Part shown: piece by piece, positions 7,598-15,243 of the stretch | Layout: every line of letters starts with the position of its first letter | Numbering within the stretch: position 1 is the stretch's first letter | Assembly (NCBI GenBank): GCA_022360655.1 | Contig: JAKSCK010000033.1 | Coordinates: 1-35,895, forward strand | Source: Spirochaetales bacterium | GTDB taxonomy: Bacteria; Spirochaetota; Spirochaetia; DSM-2461 | Reading direction: 5' to 3' | Length of the DNA stretch: 35,895 nucleotides | Made by a program: the position numbers and the translations under genes | The notes under the pieces: model-generated | What the model was told of the DNA's origin: nothing | The model's database searches: none | The model's input: only the letters and a program-made list of their open reading frames with translations

Positions 7598-8994
7598 AAA
7601 AATCATTCTTATTCGCCTGTGCTCTTCTTGTGATGGCACCCTTTGCCCTGATGGCAGAAGGAGCACCAGAAAATGCTCCCATCACACCCTCCTGGACCAT
7701 GACAGTGACCGGGGTTGTGGAAGGCCCATTCACGCAAGACGATGTGGATGAGTCCATGTTCGAAAGCATGAGCTTCACCCTGGCTGGGGAAGAACGAGCG
7801 TATCAAGGATTGCCCTTCACCTCTGTCATTGACCTCTATGATGGAGGCAATGTGCTCACCATTGATGAAGAAGCTTGGACTTCTGGCTACTCCATCACTC
7901 TGATTGGTTCTGACGGCCGAGCAGGTACCTTTGATACCAATACCATTCATCCCCAGGATCTTCTTGTGGCCCTGTCTTTGAATGGACAGCCCATTGCTCC
8001 CACCCTCGTGGGGGAACTTCCCAAAGATTTGTGGGTGAAAGACATCATTCGCATTGAGCTGAATCTTGCCACTTCCAACTCAAACCAGGTTCAAGCTCAA
8101 GAGAATCCTGAATCCCTTCTCACCCTCCAGGCCGGGGAGAAATCCTTTGGATTCACCACAGCGGAGTTGAAAGAATCCCCCTGGTTTGCTCAGGGCGTCG
8201 GGTCATTTAAAACATCTGCCGGCTCCATTTATGAGAATGCCTATTCAGGGGTTCGTATCAAATCCTTCCTCGAAGATCACCTCCCCATGACGGCGGATAC
8301 TCCCATCACCTTTCTGGCCACTGATGGTTATGAGATGACCTTCTCAGGAAGCCAGTTTCTGGACACCACAGAAGGGGAATGGATTTTAGCCAATGAGATG
8401 GATGGAGCCCCGCTGGATGATGGCTTGGGTCCTTTCCGGATGGTTAAAATAGATCTTTCTGGTGAAAGCATTCCCATGGTTGAAGGACATCTCAGTGTCA
8501 AAATGGTGAATGCCATTCGTGTGGATGCCCAGCCCTTTGAAGATTTTACCCTGGAAATTACTGGGAAAATGGATGTGAGTATTGACCGGCAAACTCTGCA
8601 AAGCGGTGTCAGTGCTCATGGCCGTGAAGTCACCCTGGTGCGTAAAGGGGTTTCCACCGATTACGTGGGCATTCCCCTTTGGTATTTGCTTGCCTATGCA
8701 GATGATGCCGATTACGCTCCTCATCGTCAGGATAAGTCCATCATGGCCTATTCCGTTCCTGCCGTGCAGGAAGGTTACACCGTGGTGATTCGTGCCATCG
8801 ATGGATATGAAATTGAGTTGAACTCTGCTGACTTAGACCGCAATGCCGATGTGATTATTGCCACCGAACATCCTGATGGTCCATTGGATGAGCGGGAGTT
8901 CCCTTTGGTTTTGGCCTGGGATTCAGAGTCTTCTCGTATACCTGAAGGCATTAAAAATGTGCGGCAAGTGGCCGGCATTGAGCTGAGGTTCTAA
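7594..8994 (+). CDS. Secreted protein with three sulfite-oxidase-like (molybdopterin-domain-like) repeats
   Basis: A 466-residue exported protein with a signal peptide over residues 1-21 and then an EGAPENAP linker. Three tandem domains follow at about 35-158, 175-312 and 318-466. Each has the order xxVTG/ITG, Y-x-G-[LVI]-[PR] (YQGLPFTSVIDL, YSGVRIKSFLEDHL, YVGIPLWYLLAYAD), a DG[RY] turn, a D-G-x-L or GAPLDD segment and a closing V[KR]-x-[IV]-x-x-IEL strand. This is the pattern of the oxidoreductase molybdopterin-binding fold. The only cysteine is Cys9, inside the signal peptide, so the mature protein lacks the Cys that ligates molybdenum and is probably a binding or structural protein. It starts by ATGA overlap with the binding-protein gene, with AAAGGAG upstream, and is followed by the permease. 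Confidence 0.68.
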   Translation: MKKSFLFACALLVMAPFALMAEGAPENAPITPSWTMTVTGVVEGPFTQDDVDESMFESMSFTLAGEERAYQGLPFTSVIDLYDGGNVLTIDEEAWTSGYSITLIGSDGRAGTFDTNTIHPQDLLVALSLNGQPIAPTLVGELPKDLWVKDIIRIELNLATSNSNQVQAQENPESLLTLQAGEKSFGFTTAELKESPWFAQGVGSFKTSAGSIYENAYSGVRIKSFLEDHLPMTADTPITFLATDGYEMTFSGSQFLDTTEGEWILANEMDGAPLDDGLGPFRMVKIDLSGESIPMVEGHLSVKMVNAIRVDAQPFEDFTLEITGKMDVSIDRQTLQSGVSAHGREVTLVRKGVSTDYVGIPLWYLLAYADDADYAPHRQDKSIMAYSVPAVQEGYTVVIRAIDGYEIELNSADLDRNADVIIATEHPDGPLDEREFPLVLAWDSESSRIPEGIKNVRQVAGIELRF

Positions 8995-8999
8995 ACCCC

Positions 9000-10997
9000 A
9001 TGAGTCGAGCTGGCCTTTCCCATCGTGATTGGCGCATCCTCCCTGTGGGAGTGGTGGTGCTGGCCATTGGTTTAGTGCCGGCTCTTTGGGCTCTGGGAGA
9101 ATCCTTTTTCACCGATGTTTATGGCCAACGCTCCTGGGTGGGGATCCTCCAGTATCTCCAGCTGTTTTCCGATGGGGCGTGGAAGGCAGGAGCCACGGTG
9201 AGCTATGGCTGGTCCGTGGTGGCCGCTCTGCTCACCCTTGGTGTGGGTGTGTCCTTAGGAATCCAAATCGACCGCGGCATTCGCCGCGGTATCCGGAGGC
9301 GGGGAGGGGTTCGAAAAATCCCCCGTATCTTTCTTCTGATTCTTTTGATTCCTTGGGCCGCCCCCGGTTATGTGGCTGTGCCTCTCTGGCGAATCGTGAT
9401 TCATGGCGGTGGCGGTGATTCTCTTTTATCCCAACTCTTGGGAATCTCCGTGAATTTGCTCACCCAACCCTTCTGGGCCCTTCTGGCCACCTGGTGGGCC
9501 GCCCTTTGGGGGGGGGCACCCATGGTGGCCTTTCTTGTGGTCTCAGCCCTTTCTCGACTTCCTCAAGAGCGCCTTGATGCGGCCCGATTAGATGGAGCCG
9601 ATGAAGGGATGCTCTTTGCTCACATCCAATGGCCCTCTCTCTCTTCGACACTTCGAGTGCTTGCCGCTCTTTCCTTTGCCAAGGGAATCAAAGAATTTTC
9701 ATTGATTCACATGCTTACAGCAGGAGGACCTCCCATGCTGGGAGGGATGGTGAAATCCAGGATTCTTGGAGCCACCAGCACTCTGGGAATTGTGATGCAT
9801 GAGATCTTTGGAGAGACGGCGGATTATGGGAGCATATCGGCTTTTGCAGTGGCCACATCGCTCGCTGGTCTTCCTGCTATTCTTCTTTGGTCGGCCTCCC
9901 GTCATTCTCAGAAACAGGGGTTGAAGGGGAGTACTTTGATGGCGCCAGTTTTGGCTCATGGAATTTTGGGAGGTTCGGCTGGGCCATTCTTTGCCGGAGC
10001 TCTGCTTTTGAGTTCTCGAAACCAAAGAGCATCCGTAACAGTGAGTTTCCTCCATCTACTGTGGGTGGGGATGGGCATGGTGCATCAAGGATGGATGGAT
10101 GGCTTTGTTCCTTCTGTCCTCTTCTCGCTGATCATCATCATTCGTTCCATTCCTAAGAGAATACACGTTGGGCAAAGGATTCCTGGAACTCAGATTGGCC
10201 CGTTGTTGATGAGTCTCTTTTATGGGTTCTCATCAGTGGTGTTTGTGAGCATGCTGGTATTGGCCTCCTTGGGGCACAATGATGTACTCACCCCTCAAGG
10301 CATCCTCATGGGAGGACTTGGTTTTGAGCGCTTTGGGGCTCTCTTGCAGGAGCCGCTTTTTCTTCAAAGCCTTTGGAACACGATTCCCATAGCTTTCTCT
10401 GCAGCCATTTTGGTGCCCTTACTCAGTTTTCCTGCAGCCGCATGGGCCTTGGATCATCAAAGACGGGGAGGGCGACTGCTTTCCAGTGTACAAATTTTGG
10501 CTTTAGCAGGAGGGATTCATACCCTCATTCCCCTTTATCTTGTATGTGCTCCTTTAGGGATGACGGATCAGCCCTTTCCCTTGATTCTCATTGGCGTGTA
10601 CCAAACTTTACCCATTGCCCTTCTCACCATCCATGCCTTTCTCCAGGGGCTTCCCCCAAATCTTGGGGAACAGGCCGCTCTTGATGGTGCAGGGCATTGG
10701 TGTTTTCTCTTTCGGGTTCTGATTCCCCTCTCTTTACCAGTGGCCTTCACTTCAGCCATGGTGGCCTTTTTGAGCTCCTGGAATGCCTTTATGGCCCCTT
10801 TGCTCTTTCTTGAGACACCAGGACGTTACACGATTGGAGTGGCTTTGTTCTCTCTTCTCGGCCCATTGGGTTCCCCGCAACCTCAGTGGAATCTGTTTGC
10901 TGCCGCTTCTGTGGTCAACATGCTGTTGACTGGGCTGTTGGCCGCATTAGGGCGTTCCCCTATTGCGGTAACCGATGCAGGAGAAGGTGAGGAATAA
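9000..10997 (+). CDS. ABC transporter permease, fused MalF-MalG type
   Basis: A 665-residue membrane protein that contains two complete binding-protein-dependent permease domains in one chain. Two EAA loops are visible: ERLDAARLDGADEGMLFAHI at residues 190-209, followed by QWP, and EQAALDGAGHWCFLFRVLIP near residues 557-576. These are the sites that dock the ATPase subunits. About 12 or more hydrophobic segments are present, with a junction region around residues 305-405 joining the halves. Most sugar importers encode the two permeases separately, so the fusion is uncommon. The gene starts five bases after the preceding stop, with a weak GAGG. No ATPase gene is in the operon, so a shared MsmK-like ATPase elsewhere is implied. 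The convergent YHS gene ends only 18 nt away, and no terminator hairpin is seen between them. Confidence 0.85.
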   Translation: MSRAGLSHRDWRILPVGVVVLAIGLVPALWALGESFFTDVYGQRSWVGILQYLQLFSDGAWKAGATVSYGWSVVAALLTLGVGVSLGIQIDRGIRRGIRRRGGVRKIPRIFLLILLIPWAAPGYVAVPLWRIVIHGGGGDSLLSQLLGISVNLLTQPFWALLATWWAALWGGAPMVAFLVVSALSRLPQERLDAARLDGADEGMLFAHIQWPSLSSTLRVLAALSFAKGIKEFSLIHMLTAGGPPMLGGMVKSRILGATSTLGIVMHEIFGETADYGSISAFAVATSLAGLPAILLWSASRHSQKQGLKGSTLMAPVLAHGILGGSAGPFFAGALLLSSRNQRASVTVSFLHLLWVGMGMVHQGWMDGFVPSVLFSLIIIIRSIPKRIHVGQRIPGTQIGPLLMSLFYGFSSVVFVSMLVLASLGHNDVLTPQGILMGGLGFERFGALLQEPLFLQSLWNTIPIAFSAAILVPLLSFPAAAWALDHQRRGGRLLSSVQILALAGGIHTLIPLYLVCAPLGMTDQPFPLILIGVYQTLPIALLTIHAFLQGLPPNLGEQAALDGAGHWCFLFRVLIPLSLPVAFTSAMVAFLSSWNAFMAPLLFLETPGRYTIGVALFSLLGPLGSPQPQWNLFAAASVVNMLLTGLLAALGRSPIAVTDAGEGEE

Positions 10998-11015
10998 TGT
11001 TTAGAGTGAAATCTC

Positions 11016-11456
11016 TTAAGGCTTCTCTCCAAGGTTTTGCCAGTTTCCATCAGCTTTTTTGATGAGCTGAGAAATATTGGCTTCAAACCGATTCTGGATG
11101 GTGGAGTTGTAGTTGAGGTACAAGATGTTCTGGCGAATAGTCCAGGCTTCAGGATTGATTCCAGCCAGATAATCTTGGCTTACGGCCCAGGCGCAGTAAC
11201 CACCATAGGCCGGAAGAAAGGCTTCAGGGTTTTCTTGAAAGAGATTTCGATTCTCTTCATTTACAAAGAGGTATCGAGCCCCTTTGTAAGAAACCTCCCA
11301 TTCCTCAGAGCCCTGGAGGGCCCGTTCGGCGCGGAAATAGGCCACGGGATCATAACCTTTGATGGCAAGACCCGTTTCATCAACATTAATCCGTTCTGCT
11401 CCCACTGCTGTGACAAAGATCAGAAAGACAATACTGAAGAGCCAAATCCGTTTCAT
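11016..11456 (-). CDS. YHS-domain periplasmic protein
   Basis: A 146-residue protein with a signal peptide (about residues 1-20, ending VGA) and a YHS domain: LAIKGYDPVAYF, then RYLFVNEENRNLFQENPEAF and GGYCAWAVSQDY. It closes with NPEAWTIRQNILYLNYN, a form common in proteobacterial and spirochaetal YHS proteins. The family is linked to metal or haem handling, but a reaction is not established. ATG 11456 is chosen because AAGGAGG lies five bases upstream; a GTG two codons earlier overlaps that site. It starts 21 nt after the pyruvate kinase stop on the same strand, so the two are probably co-transcribed. Confidence 0.82.
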   Translation of the reverse strand: MKRIWLFSIVFLIFVTAVGAERINVDETGLAIKGYDPVAYFRAERALQGSEEWEVSYKGARYLFVNEENRNLFQENPEAFLPAYGGYCAWAVSQDYLAGINPEAWTIRQNILYLNYNSTIQNRFEANISQLIKKADGNWQNLGEKP

Positions 11457-11477
11457 GGGCACCTCCTTGCAGAATCC

Positions 11478-12905
11478 TTAGGAATCTACGGGAACTCTAT
11501 GAATCTTAAGCATATTGGAGTGGGGACTCTCTTTTAATGGGATCCCTGCTGTGAAAACCACGGTATCACCTTCTTGGACATATCCCTTGTTCTTGGCATC
11601 TCTGACGGCATTCTCAAAGGCTTCATCGGTTTCTGCCGCACAGCCAATGAGTTCAGCACGCACACCCCATACCAAATTGAGGTAACGGCATCGACGAACA
11701 TCATGGGTGTAGGCCAGTACGGGAACTCTGGAGCGGTAACCAGCGAGACGACGAGCTGTTCGTCCTGTGTTAGTGAGACAGATGATGGCTGCGGCCTGAT
11801 TATCTTCTGCCATGGTGGTGGCAGCATGACAGATGGATTCTTCAAAGCCGGCTTTTTCTGTTCGCCGACGCTGGGTTCGCATTTGCTTCTTAAAATCTTG
11901 TGCAGACAAAATGATGTCATTCATGATGTTCACGGTCTCAATAGGATAACGTCCCACAGACGTTTCACCACTGAGCATCACCGCATCACTACCATCCATC
12001 ACGGCATTGGCCACATCAGAAGCTTCTGCCCGTGTGGGACGGGGATTGGTAATCATGGAATCCAGCATCTGGGTGGCCGTGATGACGGGGGTGTTGCGTC
12101 GGAGACACTCCGAAATAATCCGTTTTTGAATGACAGGAACTTCTCGTGGCGGCATTTCTACACCCAAGTCACCGCGGGCAACCATCACCACATCGGCTTC
12201 TTCGACAATTTCCTCCATGGCTTCCACAGCTTCAGGTTTTTCAATTTTTGCCACGATGGGAACATCCTTGCCGGCGGCTTGGATGAGAGCTCGAAGTTCT
12301 TGGATGTCTTGGCGTCGTCGAACAAAGGAGAGGGCAATGAAATCCACATCCTCCTCCAAGACGGCGGCGAGGTCGATCTTATCCTTCTCTGTGATGCAGG
12401 AGAGGCTCACATCGGTTCCTGGCAAGTTTAAACCTTTGCGGGATTTCAAAATGCCATCATTGAGGACTTTGCAATGAATATGGGGAGGTGCTAGTGTGGT
12501 GACTTCCAGCTGAATCAAACCATCATCAATGAGAATCCGAGCACCTGTTTGGACATCTTCGGCAAGACGAGGATATCCCGCTTTGATTTTGTTTGGATCG
12601 GGATCATCGGGATTGGCTGTGAGAACAACTTCTTCCCCTTCTTTGACCGGGATTTCCTCACTGAGGTCAGCTAAACGAATCTTAGGACCACCAAGGTCGG
12701 CAAGAATCGCAATAGGTCGATCCCCTGCTACTTCGCGAACAAGGCGGGCATTTTTTTTCAATTCTTCAGGGCCGGAATGGGAGCAATTTAATCGAACCAC
12801 ATCAAGTCCAGCATCAATCATTGCAGAAAGAGTGCGAGGATTACGAGTTGCTGGGCCAAGGGTTCCAATAATTTTTGTACGTGAAAAGTTCTGATCTTGA
12901 TTCAT
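11478..12905 (-). CDS. pyk: Pyruvate kinase
   Basis: Final ATP-forming step of glycolysis: phosphoenolpyruvate plus ADP to pyruvate plus ATP, in the cytoplasm. It has 475 residues, the normal length. The N-terminus has RTKIIGTLGPATRN and VRLNCSHSG; the substrate and metal site is VPIVAKIEKPEAVEAM followed by VMVARGDLGVEMP; TATQMLDSMI and VANAVMDGSDAVMLSGETS complete the barrel. The C-terminal regulatory domain ends RVPVDS. The frame stays open upstream to 13046, but that extension is not family-like, so ATG 12905 is used. No clear Shine-Dalgarno precedes it; a TATACT box lies only about ten bases upstream, so a very short leader is possible. The 196-nt gap to gspG must hold divergent promoters. 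Confidence 0.96.
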   Translation of the reverse strand: MNQDQNFSRTKIIGTLGPATRNPRTLSAMIDAGLDVVRLNCSHSGPEELKKNARLVREVAGDRPIAILADLGGPKIRLADLSEEIPVKEGEEVVLTANPDDPDPNKIKAGYPRLAEDVQTGARILIDDGLIQLEVTTLAPPHIHCKVLNDGILKSRKGLNLPGTDVSLSCITEKDKIDLAAVLEEDVDFIALSFVRRRQDIQELRALIQAAGKDVPIVAKIEKPEAVEAMEEIVEEADVVMVARGDLGVEMPPREVPVIQKRIISECLRRNTPVITATQMLDSMITNPRPTRAEASDVANAVMDGSDAVMLSGETSVGRYPIETVNIMNDIILSAQDFKKQMRTQRRRTEKAGFEESICHAATTMAEDNQAAAIICLTNTGRTARRLAGYRSRVPVLAYTHDVRRCRYLNLVWGVRAELIGCAAETDEAFENAVRDAKNKGYVQEGDTVVFTAGIPLKESPHSNMLKIHRVPVDS

Positions 12906-13101
12906 GACAGTAACAGTATAGTTCAGTCTGGCCCTGAGCTTCCATGGGCTAGGGGAAGAGTGGAGAAAGTTTGATGAGGTGCATCTTTTCTCTGTTCTTT
13001 CAAGCCAAAGGAAACCGAGAGCCGTTATTGGAATCATGGGTTCCAAGGAGAAATCCGGTGGGGAGACTGGGGCAGGTGCTGACAGGGTAAGAAAGGTTGG
13101 G

Positions 13102-13554
13102 ATGATGGATGGGTGGAATCAGTTTGGATTAGAAGTGGAAGAGGGATGGACTTTTATTGAGTCTATTATGGTCATCACAATTGTGCTTCTACTCACCAGT
13201 ACTGTTGGTGTGGCTGGTCTCAAACATGTTGAACGGGCTCGAAAAACAGCGGCAAAACAGGAACTCGCAGCCTTGTCCCTTGCATTGGATGGTTTTCGCT
13301 TGGATTGTGGAGCCTATCCAAGTCAGGAGCAAGGACTCTCTTCTCTTTGGCAGAATCCTTCTCTCTTTGGAAGTGAGATTGGTTGGAATGGCCCATATGT
13401 TTCCAAAAATGATTTCACGGATCCTTGGGGACAGAACTATGACTACCAGATACCTGGAAAGGATGGAATGCCCTATACCCTGATTTGCTTGGGAGCTGAT
13501 GGTGAAAAGGGGGGAGAGGGGCACAATGCGGATTTTTGCTCATGGGACTCATGA
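13102..13554 (+). CDS. gspG: Type II secretion major pseudopilin GspG
   Basis: Main subunit of the type II secretion pseudopilus, 150 residues. It has a short leader ending EVEEG, then WTFIESIMVITIVLLLTSTV: cleavage by a prepilin peptidase after Gly15 would leave Trp1 and the conserved Glu5. The globular part has the GspG hallmarks: PSQEQGLSSLW, GPYVSKNDFTDPWGQNYDY and LICLGADGEKGGEGHNADFC. The frame is open to 12979, but the longer leader has no binding site; AAAGG at 13092-13096 serves ATG 13102 or 13105. It is the first gene of the secretion run. The prepilin peptidase (GspO) is not in the window. Confidence 0.93.
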   Translation: MMDGWNQFGLEVEEGWTFIESIMVITIVLLLTSTVGVAGLKHVERARKTAAKQELAALSLALDGFRLDCGAYPSQEQGLSSLWQNPSLFGSEIGWNGPYVSKNDFTDPWGQNYDYQIPGKDGMPYTLICLGADGEKGGEGHNADFCSWDS

Positions 13555-13846
13555 AGGCTTCTCAACAACGGAGGCTCTCCTTGCTCTCTTGGTTCTTACC
13601 TTGGGGTGGTCCAGTCTCACATCGTTTTTTGGGGTGTTGCACCAAGGTTTATCTCAAGAACAACAGTCCTATTTTGACCTGCAAAAGACGATTGGTTCGT
13701 CATGGAAAAATCTTCTGCAAACAACAGTGGACGGAGGGGCATTCCTACATGGACACCCTGGTGGCATTGAGTTTGTTCAGCATGATTCTTTGGAGTTCAA
13801 TGAGTCTTCTTCCGGCGATGTTGGAGAGGTTTCCTCAGCAGATTGA
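13526..13846 (+). CDS. gspI: Type II secretion minor pseudopilin (GspI- or GspH-like)
   Basis: A minor pseudopilin of 106 residues. Leader MRIFAHGTHEG is followed by FSTTEALLALLVLTLGWSSL: Glu5 after the cleavage Gly and a hydrophobic helix are intact. A GGGGAGAGGGG purine stretch at 13510-13521 precedes ATG 13526, so the gene starts 29 nt inside gspG. It is short for GspI, and its last third (after about residue 70) is read from DNA that also encodes the leader and membrane helix of the next pseudopilin in another frame. The true C-terminus is therefore uncertain. Its place between gspG and gspJ supports gspI, though gspH cannot be excluded. Confidence 0.7.
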   Translation: MRIFAHGTHEGFSTTEALLALLVLTLGWSSLTSFFGVLHQGLSQEQQSYFDLQKTIGSSWKNLLQTTVDGGAFLHGHPGGIEFVQHDSLEFNESSSGDVGEVSSAD

Positions 13847-14198
13847 GTTCTCCCATGATTTTCTGCGTTTTCAACAATTTGCAAAGGACTTGGAGTGGGA
13901 ATGCATGAATTTGGGAGGAGCGTATTGGGATCAGCCACCTGAGTGGGGCATGGATGATCACCAGTTGATCATCCTGTTTTCAGAGGAGCAATACTTAGAC
14001 ATACAAAGAGAAGAGTCTCAAATTCTGGTGCGTTCCCATGCTGGGATTCGTGTGTACCGCATCCATCAAAACGTTTCTGTGGAGCCCTGGTTGAAGACAA
14101 CGAGGGGAGTCATTGGGCTGTATGTGAAATATTCAGAGAACGAATTGTATTTGCCTTTTGGGCATCAATGTGTGGTGGACCATGATGGCCTGGGGTGA
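13692..14198 (+). CDS. gspJ: Type II secretion minor pseudopilin (GspJ-like)
   Basis: A pseudopilin of about 168 residues. The processing site is QWTEG followed by HSYMDTLVALSLFSMILWSS, with Asp in place of Glu5. The rest (DFLRFQQFAKDLEWECMNLG, LIILFSEEQYLDIQ, GVIGLYVKYSENELYLPFG) is consistent with GspJ. The start is unclear: TTG 13692 gives a plausible 16-residue leader but has no good binding site; the next upstream ATG (13551) overlaps the gspG stop and would give an implausibly long 60-residue leader. Whatever the start, it must lie before about 13740, so the gene overlaps gspI by more than 100 nt. It ends 17 nt inside gspK. Confidence 0.65.
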   Translation: MVRHGKIFCKQQWTEGHSYMDTLVALSLFSMILWSSMSLLPAMLERFPQQIEFSHDFLRFQQFAKDLEWECMNLGGAYWDQPPEWGMDDHQLIILFSEEQYLDIQREESQILVRSHAGIRVYRIHQNVSVEPWLKTTRGVIGLYVKYSENELYLPFGHQCVVDHDGLG

Positions 14199-15243
14199 TG
14201 GATTTGCTCTTGTTTCCTCACTGGTTCTTCTCTTCCTGATGGCATGGGCCACAGGTATGACTTTTCAACAGGGGCAAATGCTGAGAGGGAAAGGGGAGGA
14301 GCATCGAACCTTACTTTTGGAGAAGCAAGAGCTGCTCCAGGTTCTTGAAAAGGTCCTCAACAGTTTGCAATCCGATCCTACTCCATTGAGTGATTCTTGG
14401 AGAGATCCAGTATGGACAGAGATTTCCATACTGGAACATCAGGGCTGGGACATTCAGTTAAAGGATGTTTCATCCGCACTCAATATCAATGCTCTGTCCA
14501 AGGACGTATTGAGTCATTCCCTGCTTCAATCTCATTTTTTGACGTCCTTGGCACCCGAGGAAATTCACAGTTATCAAAAAGCTCAAGGTTTTTATCAATC
14601 GTTGGATGAAGTGTCGCATCTCTTTGATTTTTCCAAGGGCTTTTTCACGATCTATGGGTATTGGAATCCTTGTTTTGCCCATCCTATTCAGCTTCAACGT
14701 CTGATTGAATCAAGAAGTGGGGAAGATGGTGAAAATCTTGCCATTGCTTTGAAGTCTTCACCATCGCAAATTTCCGCTCTTTTGGGAGAGGATGATCATG
14801 GGTTGAATTCTCTGATCTTTCATCATTCACCTGTGAATGTTCATTTTGCTCAACCAGAATTGCTGTCCCTTCTTGTGGAGATGATGTTGGAGAAGGGGGA
14901 ATCAAGCCACGCTTTGTTGGATTCACTGAATCATATTCGACTTTTGGGATTCGGTGGACTTGAAGAATGGAAAGAAGAGTTTGCGAATCATCAAAAACAA
15001 GACTTATCCCCCGCATTGCTGGGAACAGAAACATGGTTTTGGTCCCTTTCCTTGTCCTCTCCATCCATGAAACTTTCCGCTGTGATCACAAAGGGTTGGG
15101 GAGGAGAGGAGGACCGATTCTATCACGTTCTTTCCTGCGTTTTTGAGAAGCTCACCAATGAGGAATCTAGACGAACACGTTCATCCAGAAGATGTGGTGC
15201 ACTGTTGAGTCTTAGAGTTGACCGGGGGAGGATTTTTTTGTGA
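14182..15243 (+). CDS. gspK: Type II secretion minor pseudopilin GspK
   Basis: Pseudopilus tip protein, 353 residues; GspK is normally the largest pseudopilin. The leader MMAWGDG is followed by FALVSSLVLLFLMAWATGMT. Position +5 is Ser, and absence of Glu5 is typical of GspK. The segment WDIQLKDVSSALNINALSKD matches the conserved region where most family members read L-x-D-x-x-x-x-x-N-x-N. Helical repeats (LTSLAPEEIHSYQKAQGFY, SLDEVSHLF) suit the alpha domain. ATG 14182 or 14185 is the start. The stop overlaps the gspD start as GTGA. Confidence 0.8.
   Translation: MMAWGDGFALVSSLVLLFLMAWATGMTFQQGQMLRGKGEEHRTLLLEKQELLQVLEKVLNSLQSDPTPLSDSWRDPVWTEISILEHQGWDIQLKDVSSALNINALSKDVLSHSLLQSHFLTSLAPEEIHSYQKAQGFYQSLDEVSHLFDFSKGFFTIYGYWNPCFAHPIQLQRLIESRSGEDGENLAIALKSSPSQISALLGEDDHGLNSLIFHHSPVNVHFAQPELLSLLVEMMLEKGESSHALLDSLNHIRLLGFGGLEEWKEEFANHQKQDLSPALLGTETWFWSLSLSSPSMKLSAVITKGWGGEEDRFYHVLSCVFEKLTNEESRRTRSSRRCGALLSLRVDRGRIFL

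Noticed and set aside
7594..8994. Annotation as an active molybdenum oxidoreductase
   Set aside because: There is no cysteine in the mature protein and no cofactor genes are nearby.
11574..12431. Long plus-strand open frame of 285 codons opposite pyruvate kinase
   Set aside because: It lies wholly antisense to a clear pyk gene, and its translation is low-complexity and resembles no family; it follows from pyk codon bias.
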